From: Microbacterium sp. B35-30
GTDB lineage: Bacteria; Actinomycetota; Actinomycetes; Actinomycetales; Microbacteriaceae
Length of the DNA: 64,000 nucleotides
Reading direction: 5' to 3'
NCBI RefSeq assembly: GCF_010634855.1
Contig: NZ_MWLQ01000022.1
Location: 37,904-101,903 of the forward strand
The position numbers and the translations under genes were made by a program. Below are positions 8,623 to 17,197 of this stretch, one piece after another (position 1 is the stretch's first letter; every line of letters begins with the position of its first letter). The notes below the pieces were generated by a model. The model did no database searches. It was not told the origin of the DNA and was given only the letters and a program-made list of their open reading frames with translations.

Positions 8623-8688
8623 CGATCAATCCGCTGAGAGAGCGCGATGAACCTGCCGAAGCCGCCAGGGCGGGGTGCGCCCGGGCTC

Positions 8689-8694
8689 TAGGCT
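8689..8694 (+). promoter_or_regulatory. -10 box for the riboswitch transcript
   Basis: TAGGCT at 8689-8694 predicts a start near 8701. This places the transcript's 5' end exactly at the beginning of the conserved riboswitch P1 strand. No clear -35 box is seen. Confidence 0.5.
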
Positions 8695-8700
8695 GGGTGG

Positions 8701-8794
8701 CACAAGGGGAGTACTCCCGCCTGCGGCACGCTCGTCACTACGGATCCAGCGCCGGATCCCGGGCTGCCGGCCCTTCGGGGTGGAGGAGACCTTG
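8701..8794 (+). ncRNA. Probable yybP-ykoY (Mn2+) riboswitch
   Basis: The leader starts CACAAGGGGAGTA and ends GGAGGAGACCTTG. CAAGG (8703-8707) pairs with CCTTG (8790-8794) to close P1, and the GGGGAGTA and GAGACC blocks are the conserved metal-site halves of the yybP-ykoY class. Between them lie an ACTACGGATCC segment, GGATCC-type pairing and a CGGCCCTTCGGGG stem-loop, as in actinobacterial members recalled from TerC leaders. The class is known to turn genes on with manganese. Here the next gene, at 8837, is not a recognised Mn transporter or TerC. Confidence 0.7.
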
Positions 8795-8836
8795 GCGATC
8801 TTCGTCTCGCCACGTCTCCGACAGGAAGGAACCCCT

Positions 8837-9721
8837 ATGGGCTCGCTCAACCGCATCTTCGACCTCGCCGCCAAGGCGCTCGACTCGTCCGGCTCGTCGT
8901 CCTCGACGCGCGGCGGAAGCCGCGACTGGCGGTCGATGGTCCGCGATGTCGCCGGCGCGGTCACCGGTGACGGCAAGCCGGCGGCCCCCTCTCACGCGCC
9001 GGCCGGGCAGACGCCGTACGCCGCGCAGCCGCCGGCTCACCACGCCGCGCCGGGCGTCGGGCTGACCCCTCCGCCGGCGGCCGGCTCGTGGGCGCCGCCC
9101 GGTGCCGCCGCCGCGCCTCCGGCAGCGCCGGCGGGCGTCGCACCCACCGCCGCGGACCGTGCGGCCATCGCCCGCTACGAGTATCTCCTGCAGACGTCCG
9201 ACCCGCACCAGGTGGAGGCGATCCACCGTGAGGCCTTCGCCCGCCTCACCCCGCAGCAGCGGGCGCAGGTGCAGGCCGGCATGCGGTCCGAGCTCCGGCC
9301 CGCCGAGCAGCCGCGCACGGCGGACGCCCCCGACCTCGCGCGCGCCGCCGCCCGCACCGAAGCCGTGCGGCCCGGCACGATGGCGGGACTGCTCGCGCGC
9401 GTCGGGCGTGGCTCGCGTGCAGGGTCGGCCGGCGGAATGGGCCGCAGTGCCGCCCTGGTCGGCGCGGGCGGAATGCTGGGCGCCGTCGCCGGCGCCGCCG
9501 TCGTGAGCACCGTCGCGGCGCCGATCCTGGCGCAGGCCGTCACATCCGGCATCGACTTCGATGCGATCGCGAGCGGCGTCGATCTGGACGCCATCGCGGG
9601 CGGCGTCGACTTCGGAGCGGCCGGCGATCTCGTCTCGGGTGCCGGCGAGACCGTCTCGGGCCTCGGCGACCAGCTGTCGAACTTCGAGCTCCCCGGTCTC
9701 GGCGACTTCTTCGGGAACTGA
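8837..9721 (+). CDS. Hypothetical Ala/Gly/Pro-rich protein
   Basis: Encodes 294 aa. The ATG follows AGGAAGGA by 6 bases. Residues 1-45 begin with a short helix (SLNRIFDLAAKAL). A Pro/Ala-rich linker covers about 50-110, and a helical patch (RAAIARYEYLLQTSDPHQVEAIHREAFARL) covers about 115-150. Residues 205-235 form a Gly/Ala-rich hydrophobic, possibly membrane, segment. The C-terminus has short repeats (SGIDFDAIASGVDLDAIAG). I do not recognise a function. It lies 42 bases downstream of the predicted Mn2+ riboswitch, so a link to manganese is an inference from the leader alone. Confidence 0.75.
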   Translation: MGSLNRIFDLAAKALDSSGSSSSTRGGSRDWRSMVRDVAGAVTGDGKPAAPSHAPAGQTPYAAQPPAHHAAPGVGLTPPPAAGSWAPPGAAAAPPAAPAGVAPTAADRAAIARYEYLLQTSDPHQVEAIHREAFARLTPQQRAQVQAGMRSELRPAEQPRTADAPDLARAAARTEAVRPGTMAGLLARVGRGSRAGSAGGMGRSAALVGAGGMLGAVAGAAVVSTVAAPILAQAVTSGIDFDAIASGVDLDAIAGGVDFGAAGDLVSGAGETVSGLGDQLSNFELPGLGDFFGN

Positions 9722-9830
9722 GCGCGCCGCCGCTCCCTCTTCCCCAGGTGCCACAGGGCGTTGTAGGTTCCGGTCAGGCGCCAGACTCGGCGTCGACACC
9801 TCACCACTCCCGAACCCCTGAGGAGCACCA

Positions 9831-11375
9831 GTGAACCATCGCACCCGACGCCGTGGCACGATCGCGGCGTCCGCAGTCATCATCGGCGGCCTGACCGTCG
9901 CCGCGGTCGGCGCTCCCGCGCTGGCGGCACCCGCCACCGACACCACTGCGTTGACCGACGCCGTGACCGCGGCCGGGCTCCAGACCCATCTGGCGGCGCT
10001 CCAGGCCATCGCGGATGCCAACGGCGGCAACCGTGCGGCCGGTACCAGCGGCTACGAAGCATCGCTCGAGTACGTGAAGTCGACGCTGGAAGCCGCAGGC
10101 TACCTGACGACCGTTCAGCCGTTCTCGTACGAGCTCGTCGACTACGAGGGATCCACACTCACCCAGACCGCACCCGGCGAAGTGTCCTACGCCTTCGTAG
10201 ACGACTTCTACCCGATGGACTACACCGGCAGCGGCGTCGTCGAGGCGGCCGTACAGGCGGTCGACGTGAATCTCGCGGGGGACCGCGCATCCACGAGCGG
10301 CTGCGAGACCACGGACTTCGCGAACTTCGTCGAGGGGTCGATCGCGCTCATCCAGCGCGGGTCGTGCGACTTCAGCGTCAAGGCGGCCAACGCCGTCGCC
10401 GAAGGAGCGGTCGGCGTCATCATCTTCAACCAGGGCAACGAGGTGGAAGGCGACGACCGGTTCGGCGTCTTCGGCGGCACGCTCGGCTCGTCGACCTGGA
10501 CGGCAACGCCGGTCCCGGTGGTCAGCACCTCGTTCGAGGTCGGCGAAGAGCTCGTCGGCACGAGCGGTCTCGTGGTCGAGATGAACGTGGTGACCAACAC
10601 CACGGCGATCGACACGTGGAACCTGCTCGCCGACACCCCGACCGGACGTACGGATCGCACGGTGATCGTCGGCGCTCACCTCGACTCCGTTCCCGAGGGC
10701 CCCGGCATCAACGACAACGGCTCGGGCACGGCGGCGCTGCTCGAGACGGCGCTGCAGATCGACGCGCTCGGGATCGAAACCGAGAACCGCATCCGGTTCG
10801 CGTTCTGGGGCGGCGAGGAGGACGGGCTGCAGGGCTCCAACTACTACGTGTCGCAGCTGAGCAAGGCCGAGATCAAGCAGCACGCCGTGAACCTGAACTT
10901 CGACATGCTCGGCTCGCCCAACGGCGGTCGATTCATCTACGACGGCGACGGGGACGGATTCGGCACGACCGGACCGAACGGGTCGGACATCGTGGAGAGC
11001 GTGTTCGAGGACTGGTTCGCCTCACGTGACCTGGCGACCGAGCCCACGGCGTTCGACGGACGCAGCGACTACTTCGCGTTCATCGGGGCGGGCATCCCGG
11101 CGGGCGGCCTGTTCTCGGGTGCGGAGGACATCAAGACGGCGGACCAGGTGGTCCTGTACGGCGGGACTGCCGGTGTCGCGTTCGATCCCTGCTACCACCA
11201 GCCGTGCGACACCATCGTCAACATCGACCCGGTGCTCTTCGAGCAGATGGCTGATGCCGCCGCGCACGCGACGCTCGTCTTCGCCGAGACCGAGTCCGCG
11301 GTGAACGGCACTGCCAAGGGCAAGGCGCTCGGGCAGTGGTCGCCCGCCTTCAAGGGAGACCGCGCGCTGCGCTGA
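9831..11375 (+). CDS. Secreted M28 family zinc aminopeptidase
   Basis: Encodes 514 aa from a GTG start with an upstream GAGG. The N-terminus is a Sec-type signal peptide (RTRRRG followed by a hydrophobic core and an AxA site near residue 33). A PA (protease-associated) domain lies at about 125-240. The M28 catalytic domain carries the zinc ligands in GAHLDSVPEGPG, INDNGSG, WGGEEDGLQGS, NFDMLGSPNG and CYHQPCDT. The two-zinc site removes N-terminal residues from peptides outside the cell. No operon partners are seen, and a strong hairpin follows the stop. Confidence 0.9.
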   Translation: MNHRTRRRGTIAASAVIIGGLTVAAVGAPALAAPATDTTALTDAVTAAGLQTHLAALQAIADANGGNRAAGTSGYEASLEYVKSTLEAAGYLTTVQPFSYELVDYEGSTLTQTAPGEVSYAFVDDFYPMDYTGSGVVEAAVQAVDVNLAGDRASTSGCETTDFANFVEGSIALIQRGSCDFSVKAANAVAEGAVGVIIFNQGNEVEGDDRFGVFGGTLGSSTWTATPVPVVSTSFEVGEELVGTSGLVVEMNVVTNTTAIDTWNLLADTPTGRTDRTVIVGAHLDSVPEGPGINDNGSGTAALLETALQIDALGIETENRIRFAFWGGEEDGLQGSNYYVSQLSKAEIKQHAVNLNFDMLGSPNGGRFIYDGDGDGFGTTGPNGSDIVESVFEDWFASRDLATEPTAFDGRSDYFAFIGAGIPAGGLFSGAEDIKTADQVVLYGGTAGVAFDPCYHQPCDTIVNIDPVLFEQMADAAAHATLVFAETESAVNGTAKGKALGQWSPAFKGDRALR

Positions 11376-11380
11376 CGGTA

Positions 11381-11419
11381 GGAGGAACGGATGCCGCGGC
11401 CCGCGGCATCCGTTCCTCC
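11381..11419. terminator. Terminator hairpin between convergent genes
   Basis: Nineteen-base arms (11381-11399 and 11401-11419) are perfect reverse complements with almost no loop. They contain the GGATGCCG/CGGCATCC words that recur in this genome. Placed between the convergent M28 and dehydrogenase genes, it can serve both strands. Confidence 0.7.
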
Positions 11420-11448
11420 CGATGCGTGCTCGCGTCAGCCGGCGGCGC

Positions 11449-12459
11449 TCAGGCGATCCGGGCGAGATCGGGCGACGTGACCTCGTCCGCGAGCTCGCCG
11501 GTCCGCACGAACCGCGCAACCTCGGCCGCCACGTGGTGTCCGATGCGGCGCAGCTCGTTGCCGATCGACCCCGCGATGTGAGGCGTGAGCGTCGCCCCCG
11601 GCAGGGAGAAGAGCGGATGCCCCGCCGGCAGGGGCTCGGGATCCGTCACATCAAGCACGGCTCGAAGCCGGTCGGCGCGGAGCTCGTCGACCAGTGCTTC
11701 GGTGTCGACGAGCGAGCCGCGCGCCGTGTTGATGAGGGTGGAGCCGTCGGCCATGAGGGCGAGCTCGTCCCGGCCGATCATGCGGTACGTCTCGGGCAGC
11801 GCCGGCGCGTGGATCGTGACCACCTGCGAGCGGGCGAGAAGCTCCGGCAGCGAGACGAGTTCTGCCCCGAGCTCGGCGGCGTCTACGGCGGACAGCGACG
11901 GATCGACGAGCAGGCACTCGATGTCGAAGGGTTGGAGCAGTTCCAGCACTCGTCTGCCGATCCTCGACGCCCCGACCACCCCCACGGTGATGCCGAACGC
12001 GCCCACGTCGCCGCGCGGACGGGCGGCGAGCATGTCCTGCGTGCGCCGGAAGTCATGGGCGGAGCGCAGCACGTCACTCGCGCTCAGCAGGATGGTCGCG
12101 AGCGTGTACTCCGCGACGGGGACGGCGTTCGCGCCGGCGGCGCTGGACACGCGGATGCCGCGTTCCCAGACCGCCGCGGTGACCAGTCGCTTCACCGACC
12201 CCGCGGCGTGCACCACGGCACGCAGCCGGGGCCAGTTCGCGAGCACCGCCTCGTCGAGTCGCGGGGCGCCCCAGCCGGTGATGAGGATCTCGGTATCGGC
12301 GGTCGACGCCGGAACGGCGGGGAGGCCGGGAGTCAGCACCGACTCGTGCACGGCGACGACGCGGTCGAGGTCGCGGCGTGCGCGGGTGCCGAAGAGGTCT
12401 GCCGCGAGCTGCGGCGACTCCATCGCGAGCAGCGCCTGCGGGCGCGACTCCGGGTTCAC
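11449..12459 (-). CDS. D-isomer-specific 2-hydroxyacid dehydrogenase
   Basis: Encodes 336 aa. The NAD-binding domain carries GVVGASRIGRRVLELL near residue 150. The catalytic Arg, Glu and His occur in NTARGSLVDTEAL, DVTDPEPLPAGHPLF and LTPHIAGS. Such enzymes reduce 2-keto acids or oxidise 2-hydroxyacids with NAD(P). The GTG start at 12459 overlaps the stop of the upstream DUF2264 gene by 4 bp, so the pair is one operon. Context suggests it handles a keto-acid or a sugar-acid product of pectin breakdown; the substrate is not known. Confidence 0.88.
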   Translation of the reverse strand: MNPESRPQALLAMESPQLAADLFGTRARRDLDRVVAVHESVLTPGLPAVPASTADTEILITGWGAPRLDEAVLANWPRLRAVVHAAGSVKRLVTAAVWERGIRVSSAAGANAVPVAEYTLATILLSASDVLRSAHDFRRTQDMLAARPRGDVGAFGITVGVVGASRIGRRVLELLQPFDIECLLVDPSLSAVDAAELGAELVSLPELLARSQVVTIHAPALPETYRMIGRDELALMADGSTLINTARGSLVDTEALVDELRADRLRAVLDVTDPEPLPAGHPLFSLPGATLTPHIAGSIGNELRRIGHHVAAEVARFVRTGELADEVTSPDLARIA

Positions 12460-14528
12460 GCACGCACCCCGCCGGTCGGCACGACATCGACGACACCGTC
12501 ACTCCAGCGCACCGTGATGCGATCCGCCGCGATCTCGATCAATGGCAGCGCGTTCAGATCGAGGGTGCTCTCCGCGCCGAGCGCCACGAGTGCTGCGACG
12601 ACGTCGCCTTCGGCGGCGGGCACGGTGCCACGGGCCCACGGCGTGACGGAGCCCTCGGCGAAAGGGTCGCCGCCGGTCCGGTGGGCGATGCCGTGCCGGT
12701 CCAAGCCGCGCACTCCGATGACGGCCGACGTCACGCCGTCTTCGCGGGTCGCCGTGGAAGCCGCCGTCGCGCTCCATCGCTCGTCGTGCACGGGCAGCGC
12801 CCAGCCGCCGATGCGGAAGGACCAGGGTCCCTCGGCTTCGGGCCACGCCGCGTCGAGGTCGTCGATCGCCGACGGCTGCGGGGCGGGCGCCACGGCGTTC
12901 CACCATGCCAGCCTGAGCTCCCGGACTCCGTGCACGACCGACGCCACGGTGACGCGCGGCCCACGTCGAAGCGCGGCCCACCCCGCGACGTCGGCGGCGG
13001 CGCCTGCCGTGGCGGGGGTGTCCAGCCAGTGCACCCGCGAGCGGGAGACCGCGACGCGGTCGCCGAGGTGCACCCGCTCGATGCGGTCGCGGTGGGAGGG
13101 CGCTCCGGCGGCATCGAGCAGTGCGACGTGCGATTCGAGAGGCTCGGCGACGCCGCTCAGCGACAGATCGGGGGAGGTCGCCGTCGAGTACCCCAGCCGG
13201 TGGTAGAAGGGGTTGTCGGCGCGCACCCCGCCCGCGGGGCCGCGGAACCCGTCGGAGCCGTGATTGAGCACGCGCGAGATGCCGTCGGCCTCGGAGCGCA
13301 CCACCAGCCAGCCCGGCGCCGAGAAGGAGCGCACGCTCACCGACTCGGTCGGTTCGGGGGCGTCCGGCGCACCAGACCGCTCCGCCGCACCAGACCGCTC
13401 CGCCGCAGCAGACCGCTCCGCCGCAGCAGACCGCTCCGCCGCAGCAGACCACTCGGGGTGCTGTTCGGGCAGTAGGAGGCCCATCATCCCCTTGCTCGCC
13501 CAGTAGGTCGACGACGAACCCGTGTACGCCTGGCGCAGCGCGCGGAACTCCCGGTGCCAGCCGATCGAGAGCAGCCCGCGCTCGTCGATCGCTCCGCCCT
13601 CCACGAAGTGGTCGAGGACCGCATCGGCGAGCACTCGAGTGCCTCCCGTCGGCAGCGGCGTCTGGCCGGCGATCGCCCCCGCCCAGAACGGGGCGAGTGT
13701 GGCGAAGCGATAGGTGAGTGAGCGGCCCTGGAAGAGGGGAGCGCCGGTGCCCCCCACGAGATCCCGGGCCTGGTCGAGGAACGCGCGCAGGCGCTCGCGG
13801 TGGATCTGCGGGAGGTCCGCACCGAGGATGCGCGCCTGGAAGAGCGGGTACACGTGCCACGCCCAGCCCGCGTAGTGGTCGAAGTTCTGCTGCGAGCCGT
13901 CCGGTCCGGCGCCGTCCGAGTACCAGCCGTCGCCGCGATAGAGGCTCTCCTGGATCTCGGTGCTGCGATCCAGGTCGTCCTGGCGCCACGGGCCCCCGAC
14001 CGACTGCAGGAAGGTCTCGATCACCGTCTGGAACCACGTCCAGTTGTTCGTGTAGCCGCTGGTCCCGACCACTCCGGCGAGCCAGTCCACCGTGCGCTCC
14101 TGCACCGCCGGGTCCAGCCGCTCCCAGAGCCACGGCCGGGTCTCCGACAGCAGGATCGCCACGGATGCCGCCTCGGGCACCGCCTGTCGCCGCTCCGCGA
14201 TCGAGGGCCAGCGCTCCGCGTGCGAGGGGTCGGTTCCGGCCGCGAGGCCGCGTGCGTAGCGCTCGATCAGGTGCGCCGGGTCGTCGCCGTCCGCGCCGCG
14301 CGTGCGGAAAGCGGCGAGCAGGCCGGTGCGAGCGAACCCCTCGAGTCCGTCGCTCCACCGCCCGGAGGCGCTGGCCGGGCCCGGCAGCACGATGAGCGAG
14401 CCGCTCGGGGACGCGTACGGGGCGACGCTCTCGAGCAGTCGGTCCGCGAGAGCCTGCCAGCGGCCTCGTCCTGTCGTCGTCGCCACTTCGGGTTCCCCGT
14501 ACGTCATCGTCACGCGTCGATCGTGCAT
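12456..14528 (-). CDS. DUF2264 domain-containing protein
   Basis: Encodes 690 aa. The ATG at 14528 has AGGA 6 bases upstream; an in-frame start further up (14561) and one further down (14507) lack such a site. The N-terminal 400 residues show the Trp- and Tyr-rich helical pattern of DUF2264 (NNWTWFQTVIETFLQSVGG, GDGWYSDGAGPDGSQQNFDHY), probably an alpha/alpha barrel related to unsaturated-sugar hydrolases. A beta-rich C-terminal part follows. Between them, near residue 360-390, is an Ala-Glu-Arg-Ser-rich linker made by an 18-bp tandem repeat. DUF2264 genes are frequent in pectin loci. Activity is unproven. Confidence 0.85.
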   Translation of the reverse strand: MHDRRVTMTYGEPEVATTTGRGRWQALADRLLESVAPYASPSGSLIVLPGPASASGRWSDGLEGFARTGLLAAFRTRGADGDDPAHLIERYARGLAAGTDPSHAERWPSIAERRQAVPEAASVAILLSETRPWLWERLDPAVQERTVDWLAGVVGTSGYTNNWTWFQTVIETFLQSVGGPWRQDDLDRSTEIQESLYRGDGWYSDGAGPDGSQQNFDHYAGWAWHVYPLFQARILGADLPQIHRERLRAFLDQARDLVGGTGAPLFQGRSLTYRFATLAPFWAGAIAGQTPLPTGGTRVLADAVLDHFVEGGAIDERGLLSIGWHREFRALRQAYTGSSSTYWASKGMMGLLLPEQHPEWSAAAERSAAAERSAAAERSGAAERSGAPDAPEPTESVSVRSFSAPGWLVVRSEADGISRVLNHGSDGFRGPAGGVRADNPFYHRLGYSTATSPDLSLSGVAEPLESHVALLDAAGAPSHRDRIERVHLGDRVAVSRSRVHWLDTPATAGAAADVAGWAALRRGPRVTVASVVHGVRELRLAWWNAVAPAPQPSAIDDLDAAWPEAEGPWSFRIGGWALPVHDERWSATAASTATREDGVTSAVIGVRGLDRHGIAHRTGGDPFAEGSVTPWARGTVPAAEGDVVAALVALGAESTLDLNALPLIEIAADRITVRWSDGVVDVVPTGGVRA
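13366..13455 (-). repeat. 18-bp in-frame tandem repeat in the DUF2264 gene
   Basis: Five contiguous 18-bp units (13366-13455) encode five copies of a six-residue unit with variants AAAERS, AAAEWS, GAAERS and GAPDAP-like ends. Two units are identical and the others differ by one to three bases. The repeat forms the linker between the helical and beta domains, and its copy number could vary without breaking the frame. Confidence 0.85.
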
Positions 14529-14554
14529 TACGATCCTGTAGCCATCGGCTCTTT

Positions 14555-14570
14555 CGGACAATTCCGATCA
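14555..14570 (-). promoter_or_regulatory. Locus motif, copy C
   Basis: On the minus strand it reads TGATCGGAATTGTCCG, matching TGAYCGRWWTTGTCCG also found at 15686-15701 and 20259-20274. It lies in the 86-bp space between the divergent DUF2264 and DeoR/LacI-type regulator genes and contains the inverted repeat TCGGA-N4-TCCGA. It is a candidate operator for that regulator. Confidence 0.5.
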
Positions 14571-14614
14571 GGATCGGCCAATCGAAACAGACTGCGACGA
14601 ACGGACTTCGCACC

Positions 14615-15688
14615 ATGACAGGACACAACTCGCTGCCGAGGACGCGCCACGAGCATCTGCTGCGGCAGGTGGCACTGCACGGCAGCGTGAGCGCCGCCGA
14701 CGTCGCCGCAGAGCTCGGCGTCTCGCAGGTCACGGTGCGCCGCGACATCGTGGAGCTCGAGAAGTCGGGCAAGCTCGCCCGGGTCCACGGCGGTGCGATC
14801 GCCGTCGGCGCTCCCGCGATCCCGCAGGCCGCGCGCACGAACGTCGGCGTGGTGGTCCCGGGTTCCGTCAGCCACTATCCCCAGATCGTGCGGGGAATGG
14901 ATGCCGCATCCCACGGCGTCCGGACGCGCGTGGTGCTCGCGACCTCGCAGTACCGGGAGGATCTCGAGCAGCGGCAGGTCGAACGCCTGATCGAGATCGG
15001 CGTGGCCGGAATCGTCTTCGCGCCGACGATGCGCAACCGCACCGAGGCCGAGCTGGCGGAGTGGGTGAGCACCATCCCCGTGCCGGTCGTGTTCCTGGAA
15101 CGGCGGCTGGAATCCACCTCCCTCGCCGTCTACGACAGTGCTCGCACCGACCACGAGCGCGGCGCCGAGCTCGCGGTGGAGCATCTCGCGCGGCTGGGTC
15201 ATGCGGCGGTGGGACTGGCACTCTTCGACCGCACCCCCACGGCCCCGCTGGTGCGCGACGGATATCTCGCCGCGGTGACGCGGCTGGGACTCGACGAGGC
15301 ACCGTCGGTGGCCCTGCCCAAGGGCGAAGGCGACGGCGATCCGCTCGACGCCGCACTCGTGGCGTTCCTCGAGGCCTGTCGCACGGCGGGGACGACGGCC
15401 GCGCTCGTGCACACCGACGTGCATGCCGCTCGGCTGGTGGAGCTGGCGATGGATCGCGGCATCCGGGTGCCCGACGACCTCGCGGTCGTCGCCTTCGACG
15501 ACGACACCGCGGGACTCGCGATGGTTCCGCTGACCAGCGTCACGCCGCCCGGGCGCGATCTCGGCCACGAGGCGATGCGGATCCTGACCGAGCGGATCGC
15601 GGCACCCGACAGGAGCGCCAGCGCGGCCCGGCACATCACGATGCTGCCGCGCCTGACCGTCCGCGAGTCGTGTGGAGCGAGTGCCTGA
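14615..15688 (+). CDS. DeoR-type HTH / LacI-type sensor regulator
   Basis: Encodes 357 aa. The N-terminal 60 residues form a DeoR helix-turn-helix (VSAADVAAELGVSQVTVRRDI, then LARVHGGA). Residues 75-350 form a periplasmic-binding-protein-like domain with LacI features (GVAGIVFAPT, VFLERRL, VPDDLAVVAFDDDTAGLAMVPLTSV). This hybrid architecture occurs in actinobacterial sugar loci. It is divergent from the DUF2264-dehydrogenase operon and directly upstream of a sugar ABC transporter. It is the best candidate to bind the 16-bp motif shared by the three promoters here. Confidence 0.85.
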   Translation: MTGHNSLPRTRHEHLLRQVALHGSVSAADVAAELGVSQVTVRRDIVELEKSGKLARVHGGAIAVGAPAIPQAARTNVGVVVPGSVSHYPQIVRGMDAASHGVRTRVVLATSQYREDLEQRQVERLIEIGVAGIVFAPTMRNRTEAELAEWVSTIPVPVVFLERRLESTSLAVYDSARTDHERGAELAVEHLARLGHAAVGLALFDRTPTAPLVRDGYLAAVTRLGLDEAPSVALPKGEGDGDPLDAALVAFLEACRTAGTTAALVHTDVHAARLVELAMDRGIRVPDDLAVVAFDDDTAGLAMVPLTSVTPPGRDLGHEAMRILTERIAAPDRSASAARHITMLPRLTVRESCGASA

Positions 15689-15701
15689 TCGGTTTTGTCC
15701 G
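15686..15701 (+). promoter_or_regulatory. Locus motif, copy A
   Basis: TGATCGGTTTTGTCCG begins at the regulator's stop codon. A -10-like TACATT (15731-15736) lies 29 bases after it, upstream of the binding-protein gene at 15805. Copy B has a similar distance to its -10 box, which argues that the site is functional. Confidence 0.5.
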
Positions 15702-15804
15702 CTTGGGCACGACCGGTCGCCACGCCGACCTACATTGTCTCTGCACAGCCCCCGGTGCTCTTCCGCCGGGTGGGCGACGAGAGGCAACGAGCAAGGAGGC
15801 TCCG

Positions 15805-17136
15805 ATGACAACCCGAGCAATCACCAGTGCCGCCAGGTCCACGGCACGGCGAGGCGCACTCACCGCGGGGGCTCTCCTCGCGGTCGGCAGCCTCGCTGTC
15901 CTCACCGGCTGTTCCGGCGGAGGCGCCGAGCCGGCGGCTACGGCAGACCCGGACGAGGAGGTCACCCTCAACTTCGCATGGTGGGGCGATGCCAGCCGCG
16001 CAGAGCGGTACGAGGCGGCGATCGACCTCTTCGAGGAGCAGAACCCCAACATCACCATCCAGACCAGCTTCGCCGGCTTCGGCGACTACTGGACGGCGCG
16101 CAACACCGAGGCTGCGAGCCGCACCCTTCCCGACGTGTTCCAGATGGACCTCGCCTACCTCGCCGAGTACGGCGGGTTCGGCCATGTGCTGCCCCTCGAC
16201 GAGTACCTCGGCGACACCATCGCGACCGACGGCATCGAGACGTCGCTCGTCGAGGCGGGCGCCGTCGACGACCAGATCTTCGGCCTCGCATCCTCGAGCA
16301 GCACGCTCGCGACGCTCTTCAACGGCCCGCTGCTCGAGGAGCTGGGCGTGGAGGTGCCCGAGGGCCAGCTGACGTGGGACGAGTACGACGACTTCCTGGC
16401 GGAGGTGTCGGCCGCCGGCGCCTCCGGCGATCCGGTGGTGTACGGGTCGCTGGACTACACCCAGTACTTCTGGCTGTTCCAGATCTGGCTCGGACAGCAG
16501 GGGCTGTCGTTCATCGACGACGGTGAGCTCGGCTTCGAGCAGAAGGATCTGGTCGATTGGTGGTCGCGCAGCGCCACGATCCACGAGTCGGGCGGTGCGA
16601 TGCCGGCGGAGCGGCAGGCCCAGTTCGAGGGCGTCGACGCGCTCGGCGCGGCCGAGATCGCGAGCGACATCAGCTGGGCGAACTTCCTCCCCCGCTTCAG
16701 CGAGGGCCCGGCGGCGCCGGAGCTCTCGCTCGCGATGCCGCCGTACGACGACGAAGACAACACCGGCATGTTCCTCAAGCCCGGGCTCATGCTGTCGATC
16801 GGCACCAACAGCGAGCACCCGGCACAGGCGGCCGCGTTCATCGACTTCCTGGTGAACGATCCGGAGGTCGGCGCGATCTTCGGAATGTCGCGGGGCGTGC
16901 CGGCCTCCGCGACCGCGGCCGAGGGCATCGAGGCCAGCGGGCTGGACGAGCAGATCCTCGCGTACCAGGAGTCGGTGGCCGACAAGCTCGACGGTCAGGC
17001 ACCGCCCGCCGTTCAGGGGCTGGGCACGCTCGAGCAGACGTTCGTGGCGATCAGCCAGGACGTCGCCTATGGGGCGGCCACGCCCGCCGAGGCCGCCGAG
17101 CGCTGGTTCGCCGAGGCTGAGAACGCACTGAAGTGA
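15805..17136 (+). CDS. Sugar ABC transporter solute-binding lipoprotein
   Basis: Encodes 443 aa. AAGGAGG (15793-15799) precedes the ATG. The long signal peptide ends in the lipobox LTGC, giving a lipid-anchored extracellular family-1 binding protein. Several motifs match the orphan binding protein at 4020 (DPDEEVTL, LPDVFQMD, VNDPEVGAIFG-like segment), so the two are paralogs. It is the first gene of a transporter operon, separated from the permeases by a 14-bp-stem hairpin. The likely ligand is a pectin- or rhamnogalacturonan-derived oligosaccharide, inferred from the lyase downstream. Confidence 0.92.
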   Translation: MTTRAITSAARSTARRGALTAGALLAVGSLAVLTGCSGGGAEPAATADPDEEVTLNFAWWGDASRAERYEAAIDLFEEQNPNITIQTSFAGFGDYWTARNTEAASRTLPDVFQMDLAYLAEYGGFGHVLPLDEYLGDTIATDGIETSLVEAGAVDDQIFGLASSSSTLATLFNGPLLEELGVEVPEGQLTWDEYDDFLAEVSAAGASGDPVVYGSLDYTQYFWLFQIWLGQQGLSFIDDGELGFEQKDLVDWWSRSATIHESGGAMPAERQAQFEGVDALGAAEIASDISWANFLPRFSEGPAAPELSLAMPPYDDEDNTGMFLKPGLMLSIGTNSEHPAQAAAFIDFLVNDPEVGAIFGMSRGVPASATAAEGIEASGLDEQILAYQESVADKLDGQAPPAVQGLGTLEQTFVAISQDVAYGAATPAEAAERWFAEAENALK

Positions 17137-17143
17137 CCGCGAC

Positions 17144-17175
17144 GCGGGCGGCGTGCACGGATGCACGCCGCCCGC
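17144..17175 (+). terminator. Hairpin between binding protein and permease
   Basis: A perfect 14-bp stem (17144-17157 and 17162-17175) with a 4-base loop. Such hairpins typically lower permease expression relative to the binding protein, either by partial termination or by protecting the upstream mRNA 3' end. Confidence 0.6.
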
Positions 17176-17197
17176 GCCATCCGGGAGAGGCAACGCC

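Noticed and set aside
11422..13206. A 594-codon plus-strand frame and similar long frames over 12.4-14.8 kb
   Set aside because: They are antisense to the dehydrogenase and DUF2264 genes, which have clear family motifs, and no ribosome binding sites support them.
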